Shown in pieces: positions 46,659 to 56,258 of a stretch of DNA of 64,000 bases. How positions within the stretch are numbered: position 1 is the stretch's first letter; every line of letters begins with the position of its first letter. The DNA lies in NCBI GenBank assembly GCA_023266055.1, contig JAHFRW010000002.1, forward strand, positions 6,201-70,200, written 5' to 3'. The DNA comes from Gammaproteobacteria bacterium (lineage in GTDB: Bacteria; Pseudomonadota; Gammaproteobacteria; Ga0077554; Ga007554). Below the pieces are notes generated by a model. It did no database searches. It was not told where the DNA came from and was given only the letters and a program-made list of their open reading frames with translations. The translations under genes were made by a program, and so were the position numbers.

Positions 46659-49600
46659 CGCATCACCCATCGTGGATGAAGCACAGCGCCGTGAAGCATT
46701 GAGCCCCCAGCGTTCATTCATTGTACAGGCGCCGGCAGGTTCGGGCAAAACCAGTCTCCTAACGCAGCGTTATCTTACATTACTGGCGAATGTTCATCAT
46801 CCTGAAGAAATAATTGCCATTACATTTACGCGCAAAGCAGCTGCAGAAATGCGTAATCGTATTATTGATGTCTTAAACAAGGCGCGTGAAACATGCCTTG
46901 TTGATGAGCATGAGCGTCCCACATGGGAACTTGCCAGAATTGTGCTCGCGCATGATGAAAAAAATGACTGGAACCTGCTGATGCATCCAGCACGCCTGCG
47001 CATTCATACTATAGATGCCCTATGCAATACCCTGGCGCGACAAATGCCGGTGCTGTCAAATTTTGGTGCGGCACCTGTTACCACGACGGATATGGATGAT
47101 TTGTATCGTGAGGCGGCGCGTGAAACATTGGCGCTGCTGGAGAGTGGAGAGAAATGGTCAGATGCCATTGAACGTCTCCTGATCCACCTGGATAACAATG
47201 TGAGTCTGGTGGAAGGTTTGTTGGCTAACATGCTCGAAAAGCGTGATCAATGGTTACGCCATGTGACCGGTGCGGTTGATCGGGAGCAACGACGCAACAC
47301 TCTTGAAAAAGCCTTGTATCATGCAGTAAAAGATGCTCTTGAGGAAACCAGTGGCCATGTACCGGTGGATAGCGGGCATGAACTTCTTGGATTAATGCAC
47401 TATGCAGCGTCCAACCCGCTTCCTGAAAAAAACGGTTTTATTCAGATACTGGGGAATTACACGTCCTTACCGGAGCCTGAGGTTGCCGATTTACCCGCCT
47501 GGATCAGCATTGCTGCGCTATTATTAACAGAGAAAGGAACTTGGCGTAAACAGGCTGACAAGAATATTGGTTTTCCTGCGCCTGACAGCGAGAAAAATGG
47601 CAACGCCGCGTTACGCAAGAGCATGAAGGTCCGTTTTAAAACCCTGCTTGAAAATTTTTCACAAAATCATGAAAGTCTGCGTGTTTTTTTAAATGACTTG
47701 CGGTGTTTGCCCTCCCTACAATATCGCGATGACCAGTGGGAGATCATGGAGGCGCTGCTGGATCTTTTGCCCATAGCCGTCGCACAGCTTCATGTGATAT
47801 TTCGTGACAGAGGTCAGGTGGATTTCAGTGAAGTGGCTCAGCGGGCCGTGCAGGCGCTGGGTTCATCCGATCGTCCAACTGACCTAGCGTTGGCCCTGGA
47901 TTATCGAATACAGCATTTATTAGTGGATGAATTTCAGGATACCTCCTTTGGGCAATATCAATTGCTGGAGCGTCTTATGGCAGGTTGGCAGCAAGGTGAT
48001 GGGCGTACCCTGTTTCTGGTCGGTGATCCGATGCAATCCATTTACCGTTTTCGTGAGGCGGAGGTGGGGCTGTTCCTGAGGGCACGGGAGCATGGTATGG
48101 GTGATATACGGCTGGAGCCCTTGACGTTGCGAGTTAATTTTCGTTCTCAGGCGGGTATTGTTGAGTGGGTGAATAATGCCTTTTCCCGGATTTTCCCCAT
48201 TGATGAAAATATTTCGAGTGGCGCTGTTACGTACAGTCATTCAACGGCGGTGCATGTGATGGAAGAGGGTGCGGCAGTACATATACACCCATGTTTCGAA
48301 AAAAATTCACGTGCAGAAGCGGAACAAGTGGTAACTCTGATCGAACAGGCCCGCAGAATTAATCCCCATGTAAAAATTGCGATTCTGGTGCGTGCGCGTA
48401 GTCACCTGAAAGATATAGTTATCGTATTGCAATCGGCAGGGTTGCGGTACATGGCGGTTGAAATCGAAAATCTTGAACATCGTCCTGTTGTTCAGGATTT
48501 GTTGGCATTAACACGTGCATTATTAAATCCTGCTGATCGCATTGCCTGGCTGGCCGTGCTGAGAGCGCCCTGGTGTGGATTAACACTGTCTGATTTGCAT
48601 GTGCTGGCAGGTACGAGGCATAACGCCGCATTACTTGATGTCATGAACGTGGATGAAAATATTGCACAGCTCAGCCTCGATGGTCAGAAACGTCTTATGC
48701 ATACGCGTCAAATATTACAGGCGAGCCTTGCCCAGCGTCGTCGTCAGGTGCTGCGGATGTGGATAGAAGGGGCATGGTTGGCATTGGGTGGCCTCGCCTG
48801 TGTAGACAATGAAACAGACCTGGAAGATGCGGCAGTATTTCTCGATTTGCTGGAGCGCATGCAGCGAGGCGGTGATATTGAGGATATTACCGGTCTGGAA
48901 GATCGGCTTAACCGACTGTTCGCGCTACCTGACAGAGAAGCGGGTGAATCCTTGCAGCTTATGACGATCCATAAGGCAAAAGGACTTGAATTTGATATGG
49001 TCATTGTACCCGGCTTGGCGCGACGCATGCCCTCTGATGAAGACCGTTTGTTAAGATGGATGGAACGGCCGGCAATATCCGGTAATGAACATGATCTCTT
49101 GCTTGCTCCCATTAAGGCGCGAGGGCAGGAGGATGACGCGATTTATGCTCATTTGAAACATGTTGATCATCAAAAGCAACATTATGAAACCGCAAGATTA
49201 TTATATGTTTCTGCTACTCGCGCCAGGAAAACGCTGCATTTATTTGGTTCTGTGACTATCAATGGAAAAGATGGAACGCTCGGAAAACCTTTGCGTGGTT
49301 CCCTGCTTAGCCAATTATGGCCAGTTGTCGAGGCGGAATTTCTGAAGCACATGCCCGAACATACTCATACACCCGAGACACTGCAAAAACATGAGATTTC
49401 TATTTCCGGTTATGGTTTGCGCCGGCTTAGTTCCGACTGGCATTTGCCTGAGGTGCCCCAAAATAACATAGTAACATCTGCTCAAGTACCGATGATTCCT
49501 GTACCACTTGAAGGCATCGAATTTCTTTGGGCCAGTGACAAGGCGCGACACATTGGTACGGTGGTGCATCGCATGCTGCGACAGATTGCCCGGCAGGGCA

Positions 49601-50091
49601 TTCCCGCCTGGAATAAAAAAGTGTCTGAAATGCATCTCCGTTATCATGCCATGCTGTCTCGCCTGGGCGTTCTTTCTTCAGAGCTTGATGATGCCGTAAA
49701 ACGTGTAGAAGCGGCGTTACAGGCCACCATTAATGACGAACGTGGCCGCTGGATATTGAATGACCGGCATCTCGACGCGCACTGTGAATATGCCTTGACC
49801 GGACTCATTCAGGAAAAACTCACAAGTATCATTATTGACCGTACCTTTATTGACGAACAAGGTACGCGCTGGATTATTGATTATAAAACCGGGCGTCACG
49901 AAGGGGGTGATATCAACGCTTTTCTGGATAACGAGCAAAGTCGTTATCGCGGACAACTGGAGCGTTATGCCGAATTAATACAGCGCCAGAATGAAACGCC
50001 TACCATCCGGCTGGGTCTTTATTTTCCCTTGATTGGCGGATGGCGTGAATGGTTGTATCGAGGATCCATCTTGCCGATAGAGACTGCCTGA
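46648..50091 (+). CDS. AddA-like UvrD/RecB-family helicase-nuclease
   Basis: About 1147 residues from the ATG at 46648 (AGGAAG just before). The frame is open further upstream inside addB, but that segment has no family features. SF1 helicase motifs: Walker A QAPAGSGKTSLLTQRYL, TFTRKAAAEMRNRI, Walker B LLVDEFQDTSFGQYQLLERL, GDPMQSIYRFREAEVGLF, LRVNFRS, and motif V/VI around LMTIHKAKGLEFDMVIVP and LLYVSATRARKTLHLF. A RecB-type nuclease ends the protein (HCEYALTGLI ... WIIDYKTGRHEGG). It overlaps the AddB-like gene by 11 bases, so the two subunits are made together. Confidence 0.92.
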   Translation: MMINASPIVDEAQRREALSPQRSFIVQAPAGSGKTSLLTQRYLTLLANVHHPEEIIAITFTRKAAAEMRNRIIDVLNKARETCLVDEHERPTWELARIVLAHDEKNDWNLLMHPARLRIHTIDALCNTLARQMPVLSNFGAAPVTTTDMDDLYREAARETLALLESGEKWSDAIERLLIHLDNNVSLVEGLLANMLEKRDQWLRHVTGAVDREQRRNTLEKALYHAVKDALEETSGHVPVDSGHELLGLMHYAASNPLPEKNGFIQILGNYTSLPEPEVADLPAWISIAALLLTEKGTWRKQADKNIGFPAPDSEKNGNAALRKSMKVRFKTLLENFSQNHESLRVFLNDLRCLPSLQYRDDQWEIMEALLDLLPIAVAQLHVIFRDRGQVDFSEVAQRAVQALGSSDRPTDLALALDYRIQHLLVDEFQDTSFGQYQLLERLMAGWQQGDGRTLFLVGDPMQSIYRFREAEVGLFLRAREHGMGDIRLEPLTLRVNFRSQAGIVEWVNNAFSRIFPIDENISSGAVTYSHSTAVHVMEEGAAVHIHPCFEKNSRAEAEQVVTLIEQARRINPHVKIAILVRARSHLKDIVIVLQSAGLRYMAVEIENLEHRPVVQDLLALTRALLNPADRIAWLAVLRAPWCGLTLSDLHVLAGTRHNAALLDVMNVDENIAQLSLDGQKRLMHTRQILQASLAQRRRQVLRMWIEGAWLALGGLACVDNETDLEDAAVFLDLLERMQRGGDIEDITGLEDRLNRLFALPDREAGESLQLMTIHKAKGLEFDMVIVPGLARRMPSDEDRLLRWMERPAISGNEHDLLLAPIKARGQEDDAIYAHLKHVDHQKQHYETARLLYVSATRARKTLHLFGSVTINGKDGTLGKPLRGSLLSQLWPVVEAEFLKHMPEHTHTPETLQKHEISISGYGLRRLSSDWHLPEVPQNNIVTSAQVPMIPVPLEGIEFLWASDKARHIGTVVHRMLRQIARQGIPAWNKKVSEMHLRYHAMLSRLGVLSSELDDAVKRVEAALQATINDERGRWILNDRHLDAHCEYALTGLIQEKLTSIIIDRTFIDEQGTRWIIDYKTGRHEGGDINAFLDNEQSRYRGQLERYAELIQRQNETPTIRLGLYFPLIGGWREWLYRGSILPIETA

Positions 50092-50100
50092 ACAACAATT

Positions 50101-51045
50101 TTATCCTGACTTTTCCTGTAATATTCCTGTTTTTGTATTGGATGTTGTCGTATCTTCCTGGCGCAGCAAAAACGGCGGTGCAGTGCCATCCTTGGCTTGT
50201 CCGGAATATACCGTAATGTGTGGGTAAGGAATCTCTATGCCGTGGATGTCGAAGGCGTCTTTGAGTCGTTTGAGGTAGGCGCGGCGGACATTCCATTGTT
50301 CTAGTGGTTGTACCTTGAGTCGACAACGAATGATAACGGCTGAATCGGCCCAGTTTTCAACGCCAGCAATTTCAAGTGCTTCCATAATTGAGGTGCTGAA
50401 TTTGCTGTCTTGCTGCATTTCTGCAGCGACTTTTGTCATGACGTCCATTACTTCGTCCAGTGACTCGCGGTAGGCAACGCCGATATTCATCAAGGCATAG
50501 GAATATTCCCGGCTTTTATTTGTTACTGTGTCGATCAGGCCGCTTGGAACAAAGTGTACGTCACCATTGTAATCGCGTAATCGCACATGGCGCAGGGTGA
50601 CTTCTTCCACCAGGCCGCTTTTTCCTCCTACCATGACGACATCGCCTTTACGTATCTGGTTTTCCAGCAACATGAAGAAGCCGTTGAAGTAGTCCTTGAT
50701 CAGACTCTGTGCGCCGAAACCTACGGCAATACCCGCTACACCCGCCGCACCGAGTATGGGCGCAATGTTGATTCCTAGCTCGCTGAGCACCAGCATGCCC
50801 GCTACCAGTGTAATGATGACTGATACCATGTAACGAAACGCACGCTCCAGTGTTTCAAGCCGTTTTATTTCTTCCGTGTCGGTTCTGTCGCGGCTGACAC
50901 GTTCACGTAGGAGGCCGATCACGCTTTTTAATACGCGTGACAGAATGCTGGCCGCGATCAGAATGATAAGTATCTTGAGTGCTGATTTCACCATGGGGCT
51001 CCAATCGGCTACGGCACGTAAATAAGCAAGTATTTCTTCCATCAT
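50101..51045 (-). CDS. MscS-family small-conductance mechanosensitive channel
   Basis: A 314-residue inner-membrane channel that releases solutes on hypo-osmotic shock. Membrane helices: LKILIILIAASILSRVLKSVIGLL, YMVSVIITLVAGMLVLSELGI, and the pore helix with its Gly/Ala pattern APILGAAGVAGIAVGFGAQSLIKDYFNGFFMLLE. The soluble beta domain follows (QIRKGDVVMVGGKSGLVEEVTLRHVRLRDYNGDVHFVPSG). A cytoplasmic C-terminal tail of ~30 residues (KDGTAPPFLLRQEDTTTSN) is variable. Convergent with the helicase-nuclease gene, 9 bases apart. Confidence 0.93.
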   Translation of the reverse strand: MMEEILAYLRAVADWSPMVKSALKILIILIAASILSRVLKSVIGLLRERVSRDRTDTEEIKRLETLERAFRYMVSVIITLVAGMLVLSELGINIAPILGAAGVAGIAVGFGAQSLIKDYFNGFFMLLENQIRKGDVVMVGGKSGLVEEVTLRHVRLRDYNGDVHFVPSGLIDTVTNKSREYSYALMNIGVAYRESLDEVMDVMTKVAAEMQQDSKFSTSIMEALEIAGVENWADSAVIIRCRLKVQPLEQWNVRRAYLKRLKDAFDIHGIEIPYPHITVYSGQAKDGTAPPFLLRQEDTTTSNTKTGILQEKSG

Positions 51046-51069
51046 GGTTGATGCTCCTGAATGTCAACG

Positions 51070-51888
51070 TCAGAATTGCAAAACGGCGACGGGAAATGCT
51101 GTGAGTAACTCTGCCACAGCCAGGGTCGTTGTATTATTTTCCCATGTGGCGTTCACAATTTCAGTTGTCGTACGTGTTGTGTGAGTGTGGTTTGAGGAAT
51201 GGCTGCATATGCTCCATTTCTGTAAGTAACCGTTGATGTCGATGATATCTGCGCCTTGCACTGCCCATTGTTCCAGTAATAAGCGCAGGTCCGTGCAGTC
51301 ACCCATGCCCCACTGAGGTTCGGAACGCACGGCATATAGTTGTACGGCAGGGCCCCAGACACGATTGGTGCCAGTGATCGCGGCAGATTGATAGTATGTA
51401 GTGGGCGCAACGATGAACGCTTGTGCGGCAAGTATCTCTTTTGCGTGTGACAGTTCAAGTCGATGATACCCCGGTGCAGGAGATACCGGTATCTCAAACT
51501 GCCAGGCAGTGTGCGCTACACCATCAATTTTTCGGGTTTCGAGTTGGGGTAATTGCGCTGGTCGGAATCGACCACCATGATTGCCACCGTCTTCCAGCGC
51601 CAGGTTCCATGTCAACTCTTTGTCAGCATAGGTGTCTGGCATGACCGGACGTATTTGCGCTGTTCCCGTGCGTAGTACGGTCACGGGTTCGAGCATATGT
51701 TGCCACGGGTGCAGTTCATGCTTTGCTATGGCAAGAGTAATTTTTTCCAGTGTGAAGACATCAATTCCCATGGTGGTGAGCAGGGCACGCTGGGTTGCTG
51801 GAGAGGTCATGTGCTGTTTATCGACATACCCTGGCAGGATTCCCGCCAGGGTACTTAGCTGTGTCAACAACGTAAGCTCATTCATCAT
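51070..51888 (-). pseudogene. Truncated malQ (4-alpha-glucanotransferase N-terminal remnant)
   Basis: An open frame of 272 residues. Its first ~216 match the N-terminal beta domains and the start of the barrel of MalQ (LLTQLSTLAGILPGYVDKQHMTSPATQRALLTTMGID at the start; NRVWGPAVQLYAVRSEPQWGMGDCTDLRLLLEQWAVQGADII at the end). MalQ is ~700 residues, so the whole catalytic barrel is missing. After GADII, at about 51240, the sequence changes to an unrelated Thr/His-rich tail ending FPVAVLQF. This indicates an old internal deletion. The tail could come from the end of another glycoside-hydrolase gene, but that is a guess. Probably inactive as an enzyme. No other amylomaltase or glycogen genes are near. 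Confidence 0.78.
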
Positions 51889-52431
51889 GTTCTTCCTGAT
51901 AGCAAATCACCGCAAATTCGGGCTACATACCCAGATGGTAGCATGTGCTCGAGGCGTGCCGCGCTGTAGATAGGGTGGTGTATCGATAGGCGCATCGCCT
52001 GGATGCAGGAGGATAATACGGCATTATTATGTCGTTATTGATTTTCAGGCACTCTGGGGCGCCATCAAGCTGAGGGAAAATGCCGATAATATTTAATTAT
52101 TATAATGCATTATCGTTAATCAGGGAAGTGATGCGCAAGGAATGAGGGTTGTTGCAGGCAAGGCAGATTGTGTTAACGACCGCCTGTTCATTGTCGCGTA
52201 CTTGATCATGGGTAGTGATGCAAGCTATATGCAGAGCCTATGGTGAGTGTGCACACGAATCGCAGAGAGGGTGTTAACGGTCTCAATGGCAAATCAGAAC
52301 AAATGGCCTGCTATGTGCACAAGCTGTAAATAACAGGGTAAGACACCCGCCCTTCGCATGGGAGAGGCGTGTGTTTGGAAAAGAGAAGCCCTGAGAACGC
52401 CGGGGGGAGTTTTCAGGGCTTCCTGGTACTA
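51889..52431. other. Gene-poor intergenic region (543 bases)
   Basis: No open frame with family features on either strand. It contains a few small inverted repeats (for example ATAAT acggc ATTAT) and, at its right end, the terminator of the HU-like gene. It may be a decayed remainder of genes lost with malQ; nothing in it is recognisable. Confidence 0.5.
52370..52422 (-). terminator. Rho-independent terminator of the HU-like gene
   Basis: A 14-pair stem (GAAGCCCTGAGAAC / GTTTTCAGGGCTTC at 52385-52422, one G-U pair, 10-base G-rich loop) begins 10 bases past the stop of the minus-strand gene. On that strand it is followed by TCTCTTTTCC. Confidence 0.8.
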
Positions 52432-52821
52432 CTAGACCATGCTTTTAAGGGCTTTCAAGGCTTGTACCTTGACGACCACAGAGGCGGGTTTGGCCTTGAA
52501 CATGGTTTCTTCACCGGTGAAGGGGTTAATGCCCTTGCGTGCTTTACGCGCCGGTTTGTTAAGGGTTTTGATTTTAACCAGACCCGGCAGGGTAAATACG
52601 CCAGCGGCACCTTTTTTAATGTGGCGGCTAATCACAGAAGACAATTCCTGCAATACGGCTGCAGTTTGCTTTTTAGGTACGCCGGTCGTTTCGGAGAGCG
52701 TAGTGAGTAACTGTGATTTGGTCAGGGGAGTGCGAAAGGCGGTTGTTGCAGCGGGCTTGGCTTTTACAGCGGCTGCGGGTTTTTTCACGGATTTGGTGCT
52801 GCTTTTCTTCTTTACGGCCAT
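52432..52821 (-). CDS. HU/IHF-family DNA-binding protein with Lys/Ala-rich N-terminal tail
   Basis: 129 residues. Residues ~1-35 are a basic, alanine/proline-rich tail (VKKKSSTKSVKKPAAAVKAKPAAT) like a histone tail. The HU fold follows: LTKSQLLTTLSETTGVPKKQTAAVLQELSSVISRHIKKGAAGVFTLPGLVKIKTLNKPARKARKGINPFTGEETMFKAKPASVVVKVQALKALK. The arm motif NPFTGE replaces the usual NPQTG, and the DNA-binding arms are basic. GAGG lies 8 bases before the ATG on the coding strand. Likely a nucleoid protein; divergent from ruvB. Confidence 0.9.
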   Translation of the reverse strand: MAVKKKSSTKSVKKPAAAVKAKPAATTAFRTPLTKSQLLTTLSETTGVPKKQTAAVLQELSSVISRHIKKGAAGVFTLPGLVKIKTLNKPARKARKGINPFTGEETMFKAKPASVVVKVQALKALKSMV

Positions 52822-53010
52822 GTATTAATCCTCGATCATGACTAGATTGATTACCAAAGTGAATATCAGCGCCTTTTCTTGGAAAAAGCTTGCCGAATAG
52901 TAACTGAGATATTTATAAAAGATCAAGGGGGTAAGCTTTTTTATGCTAAAAAATTAACAATCCCCATGGTATTATGGGGTACGATGGAGCCAATTCAATA
53001 AAAAATAGTG

Positions 53011-54078
53011 ATGCCGATGATTGAAGCAGACCGCCTGATTAGCCCTGCCAGCCTGCGGGAAGACGAGGTAATTGACCGCGCCATTCGTCCTGCAAAACTG
53101 GCGGATTATACCGGCCAGCATTCGGTGCGCGATCAGATGGAGATATTTATTCATGCCGCTCGGGGGCGTGGCGAGGCGCTGGATCATACGCTTATTTTTG
53201 GCCCTCCCGGACTGGGCAAAACTACATTGGCCAATATTATTGCCAATGAAATGGGCGTGAATATTCGCCATACTTCCGGCCCGGTGCTGGAGCGCCCCGG
53301 TGATTTAGCGGCAATTCTGACGAACCTGGAGCCGCGTGATGTGCTCTTTATTGATGAAATCCACCGTCTTAGCCCCATTATCGAAGAAACGTTGTACCCC
53401 GCCATGGAAGATTATCAGCTCGACATCATGATTGGTGAAGGGCCTGCCGCACGTTCCATCAAGCTGGATTTGCCGCCCTTTACACTGGTGGGTGCGACGA
53501 CACGTGCGGGTTCGTTGACCTCACCATTACGTGATCGTTTTGGCATTGTGCAGCGTCTTGAATTCTACTCTGTGGAGGATCTTACGACTATTATTGAGCG
53601 TTCAGCACGCATTTTAGGTGTATCCCTTGACCAGGAGGGTGCTCGTGAAATTGCACGACGCGCACGCGGCACGCCACGCATTGCCAATCGTTTGTTACGA
53701 CGAGTGCGTGATTTTGCCGAGGTCAAGGCCGATGGTTGTATTATTCAGACGATTGCTGACCGGGCACTGAATTTGCTGGGAGTTGATATGCATGGGTTTG
53801 ACAGCATGGATCGGCGACTGCTGCTTGCCATCATGCAAAAATTCGAGGGTGGCCCGGTTGGGGTAGACAGCCTGGCAGCAGCCATTAGTGAAGAGCGCGG
53901 CACCATCGAAGATGTGTTGGAGCCCTTTCTGATTCAACAGGGATTCATGATGCGTACCTCGCGTGGCCGCATGGCGACCCGACATGCCTACCTGCACTTT
54001 GGTCTGGCGCCACCGGTACGTGACGATATACTGGCGACAGATCTGTTTAATGATCGCAGCGGGGACACCGTCACTTGA
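53011..54078 (+). CDS. ruvB: RuvB, Holliday junction branch-migration ATPase
   Basis: Hexameric AAA+ motor of ~355 residues. Walker [20 protein letters not shown], Walker [30 protein letters not shown], sensor 1 [21 protein letters not shown] and the C-terminal winged helix ([20 protein letters not shown]) are all intact. Several adjacent starts exist (GTG 53008, ATG 53011, ATG 53017); the shortest, [10 protein letters not shown], matches most RuvB proteins. RuvA and RuvC are not adjacent upstream, where an HU-like gene lies instead. The end meets the histidine kinase frame. Confidence 0.96.
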   Translation: MPMIEADRLISPASLREDEVIDRAIRPAKLADYTGQHSVRDQMEIFIHAARGRGEALDHTLIFGPPGLGKTTLANIIANEMGVNIRHTSGPVLERPGDLAAILTNLEPRDVLFIDEIHRLSPIIEETLYPAMEDYQLDIMIGEGPAARSIKLDLPPFTLVGATTRAGSLTSPLRDRFGIVQRLEFYSVEDLTTIIERSARILGVSLDQEGAREIARRARGTPRIANRLLRRVRDFAEVKADGCIIQTIADRALNLLGVDMHGFDSMDRRLLLAIMQKFEGGPVGVDSLAAAISEERGTIEDVLEPFLIQQGFMMRTSRGRMATRHAYLHFGLAPPVRDDILATDLFNDRSGDTVT

Positions 54079-54161
54079 AACCGGGTGCTATTCCGCCACC
54101 TGAATCTACCCCGGAATCCCTGGAGTCCCTCAAGCAGCCACGGCGACCGCGCGGTAATTTC

Positions 54162-55640
54162 ATGAATTTTTATCGCCTTAAATCGGTGCTTACCCTGATT
54201 TTGATCGGGTTTGCCGTGGTTGCCCTGCCGTTGGTGCTGGCATTGGGCGTGGCCGTCTTTTACGTGGATAAACTGGTCGAGCAAAGTGAACAGGCCGTAG
54301 AGCAGACGGTGCAGGTGACTAACCATAGCCGCATTCTGGTGGAAGATATTACTGCCATGGAGCGTAGCGCCCGGCAATTTTTAGTGCTGGATGATCAGGC
54401 CATGTTTGGCGCGTATGTCAGGGCCCATCAGGAGATGTTACAAACCGTGGCCATGCTGGAAACGCTTCAGCTGGAGAAAACGCAGCGTGAAAAACTTGAT
54501 GCGCTGAAGGGCAAGGCGCAAGCCCTGTTCAAAAAGCTAAGCGTGCATACCAATGTTCCGGCCACAGAGAGCATGAAGGCCGTGTCGGAGTTTTTTGAGC
54601 TATCGGACATGGCCCAGGCTATTTTTACCGAAAGCAGTGAACTGGTGGATCGCAAGGTTGCAATCCTGCAGCATACGGCCGGCAAGGCGCAGAAAATATT
54701 GGTATGGTCAGCTCTGGCGCTCATTCCCTGGGTGATTGGCCTGATCTGGGTGTTTACACTGCTCATCACGCGCCCCATCAGGCATATAGATCAGGCGATT
54801 CGTCAGTTGGGGGATGCCAAATTCTCGACGCCCATTGCGATCACTGGCCCGCAGGATCTGGAGTCATTGGGGCGGCGTCTCGACTGGTTGCGGCTGAGGC
54901 TCATCAAGCTGGAGGAAGACCGACGCAAGTTTTTGCGCAATATTTCGCATGATTTGAAAACGCCACTGGCGGCGATTCGTGAAGGCAGCGAACTGCTAAC
55001 CGATGAAGTCAGCGGAAAACTTACCGAGGAGCAGCGAGACATTGCACGTATCCTGCGACAGAATGGCATTCAGTTGCAGCGTATGATCGAGGACTTGCTG
55101 AATTTCAGTATTGCGGGCGCACGCAGCGCCCGGGTTGAGTTCAGCCCGGTGAAATTACACGAACTGATTGATCGCGTGATAGACGATCATCGGCCCGTAT
55201 TAAAGTCAAGAAATATCACCTTGAAAAAGGACTGCCTGGAGTTGACGGTGGCAGGCGACAGGGAAAAATTGCGGGTGGTGATTGATAATTTATTATCGAA
55301 TGCGGTTAAATATACGCCGCCTGCCGGGACTATACAGATACGTCTTGCGCGCGCCAGCAATCCTGAATACCATACCGGCATCTCCACGGAAGCGGATATG
55401 GTGGTGCTGGATGTGATTGATACCGGGCCGGGTATTCAAACCAATGAAAAAGATAAAATATTTGAAACATTTTATCGGGGTGAGATTCCCCATGATGGAT
55501 ACATCAAAGGCAGTGGTTTGGGTTTGTCCATCGCAAAGGAATATGTAATGGCGCATGAGGGAAGCATTGAGGTTATTGAAGATGCGGCTGTTACGCGTGG
55601 CGCACACCTGCGCGTTACCTTACCGATTAGCAGGGCATGA
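54162..55640 (+). CDS. glrK: GlrK/QseE-type sensor histidine kinase
   Basis: About 492 residues from the ATG at 54162, which puts the first membrane helix right at the N-terminus as in GlrK. A TTG at 54075 overlapping the ruvB stop is a possible longer start. Helix 1 is SVLTLILIGFAVVALPLVLALGVAVFYV; a helical periplasmic domain follows, then helix 2 ILVWSALALIPWVIGLIWVFTLLI, a HAMP linker, the phospho-acceptor His in FLRNISHDLKTPLAAIREG (about residue 263), the N box NLLSNAVKYTP and G boxes DTGPGI and GSGLGLSIAKEYV. It should phosphorylate the GlrR-type regulator two genes downstream. Confidence 0.9.
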   Translation: MNFYRLKSVLTLILIGFAVVALPLVLALGVAVFYVDKLVEQSEQAVEQTVQVTNHSRILVEDITAMERSARQFLVLDDQAMFGAYVRAHQEMLQTVAMLETLQLEKTQREKLDALKGKAQALFKKLSVHTNVPATESMKAVSEFFELSDMAQAIFTESSELVDRKVAILQHTAGKAQKILVWSALALIPWVIGLIWVFTLLITRPIRHIDQAIRQLGDAKFSTPIAITGPQDLESLGRRLDWLRLRLIKLEEDRRKFLRNISHDLKTPLAAIREGSELLTDEVSGKLTEEQRDIARILRQNGIQLQRMIEDLLNFSIAGARSARVEFSPVKLHELIDRVIDDHRPVLKSRNITLKKDCLELTVAGDREKLRVVIDNLLSNAVKYTPPAGTIQIRLARASNPEYHTGISTEADMVVLDVIDTGPGIQTNEKDKIFETFYRGEIPHDGYIKGSGLGLSIAKEYVMAHEGSIEVIEDAAVTRGAHLRVTLPISRA

Positions 55641-56251
55641 TGAAAAAGAACCTTATTTTTCTGGGATTATGGTTAAGTGGGCTGATGCTTGCCGGATGTT
55701 CCGTAGTGCCCCCCCACGTTTATGATCAATACGGGAGTATTGCGCCCCTGACAGCGTACTTTCGCTATATCACAACGCTGTCCCCCGAGCTCCTTGCCAA
55801 GGAAGGCGTACGGGCTGAACAGACTTTTAAGGACAGGCGCGGGACGGATGAGCGAATTAAGCTGGCCATGCTGTTGGGAATGCTGCTCCCGCAGGAAAAG
55901 CGTGATGAGGCACGTGCGGTACGCCTTCTGGATGGTTATATTAATGATAATACCGTTGAAAATGAGGTGCTTAAAGATTACGTGTATGGATTACGCCATC
56001 TCATGGCAAAGCGGCAGGAAACGGCGGAGCGTGAAAATGCGCTTAAAGAGCGTTATAATGCTCTTGAAGCTGAACAGAAGGGATTGAAGGAACGCTACTC
56101 AAGTCTGGAAGCGAAGCTGCGTGAGGAAACGGCTCGCAGTCGCGAGGAAGCCGCGCGTAGCCGTGAAGAAGCTGCCCGGAATGAAGACTTGCAGCTCAAG
56201 CTCAATACCCTCAAGGCCATTGAAGAGAGTATTCGCAGAAGGACGAAATAA
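55637..56251 (+). CDS. qseG: QseG-like outer-membrane lipoprotein with coiled coil
   Basis: A 204-residue lipoprotein. The signal peptide ends in the lipobox LMLAGC, with Cys21 as the modified residue. The middle part is helical (LAMLLGMLLPQEKRDEARAVRLLDGYI). Residues ~125-200 form a charged coiled coil with RE-rich repeats (ETARSREEAARSREEAARNEDL). It sits between kinase and regulator, as QseG does in E. coli, where it contacts the kinase in the periplasm. The start overlaps the kinase stop by 4 bases. Sequence is more divergent than its neighbours; the name rests mainly on position and architecture. Confidence 0.8.
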   Translation: MMKKNLIFLGLWLSGLMLAGCSVVPPHVYDQYGSIAPLTAYFRYITTLSPELLAKEGVRAEQTFKDRRGTDERIKLAMLLGMLLPQEKRDEARAVRLLDGYINDNTVENEVLKDYVYGLRHLMAKRQETAERENALKERYNALEAEQKGLKERYSSLEAKLREETARSREEAARSREEAARNEDLQLKLNTLKAIEESIRRRTK

Positions 56252-56258
56252 ACAGACC

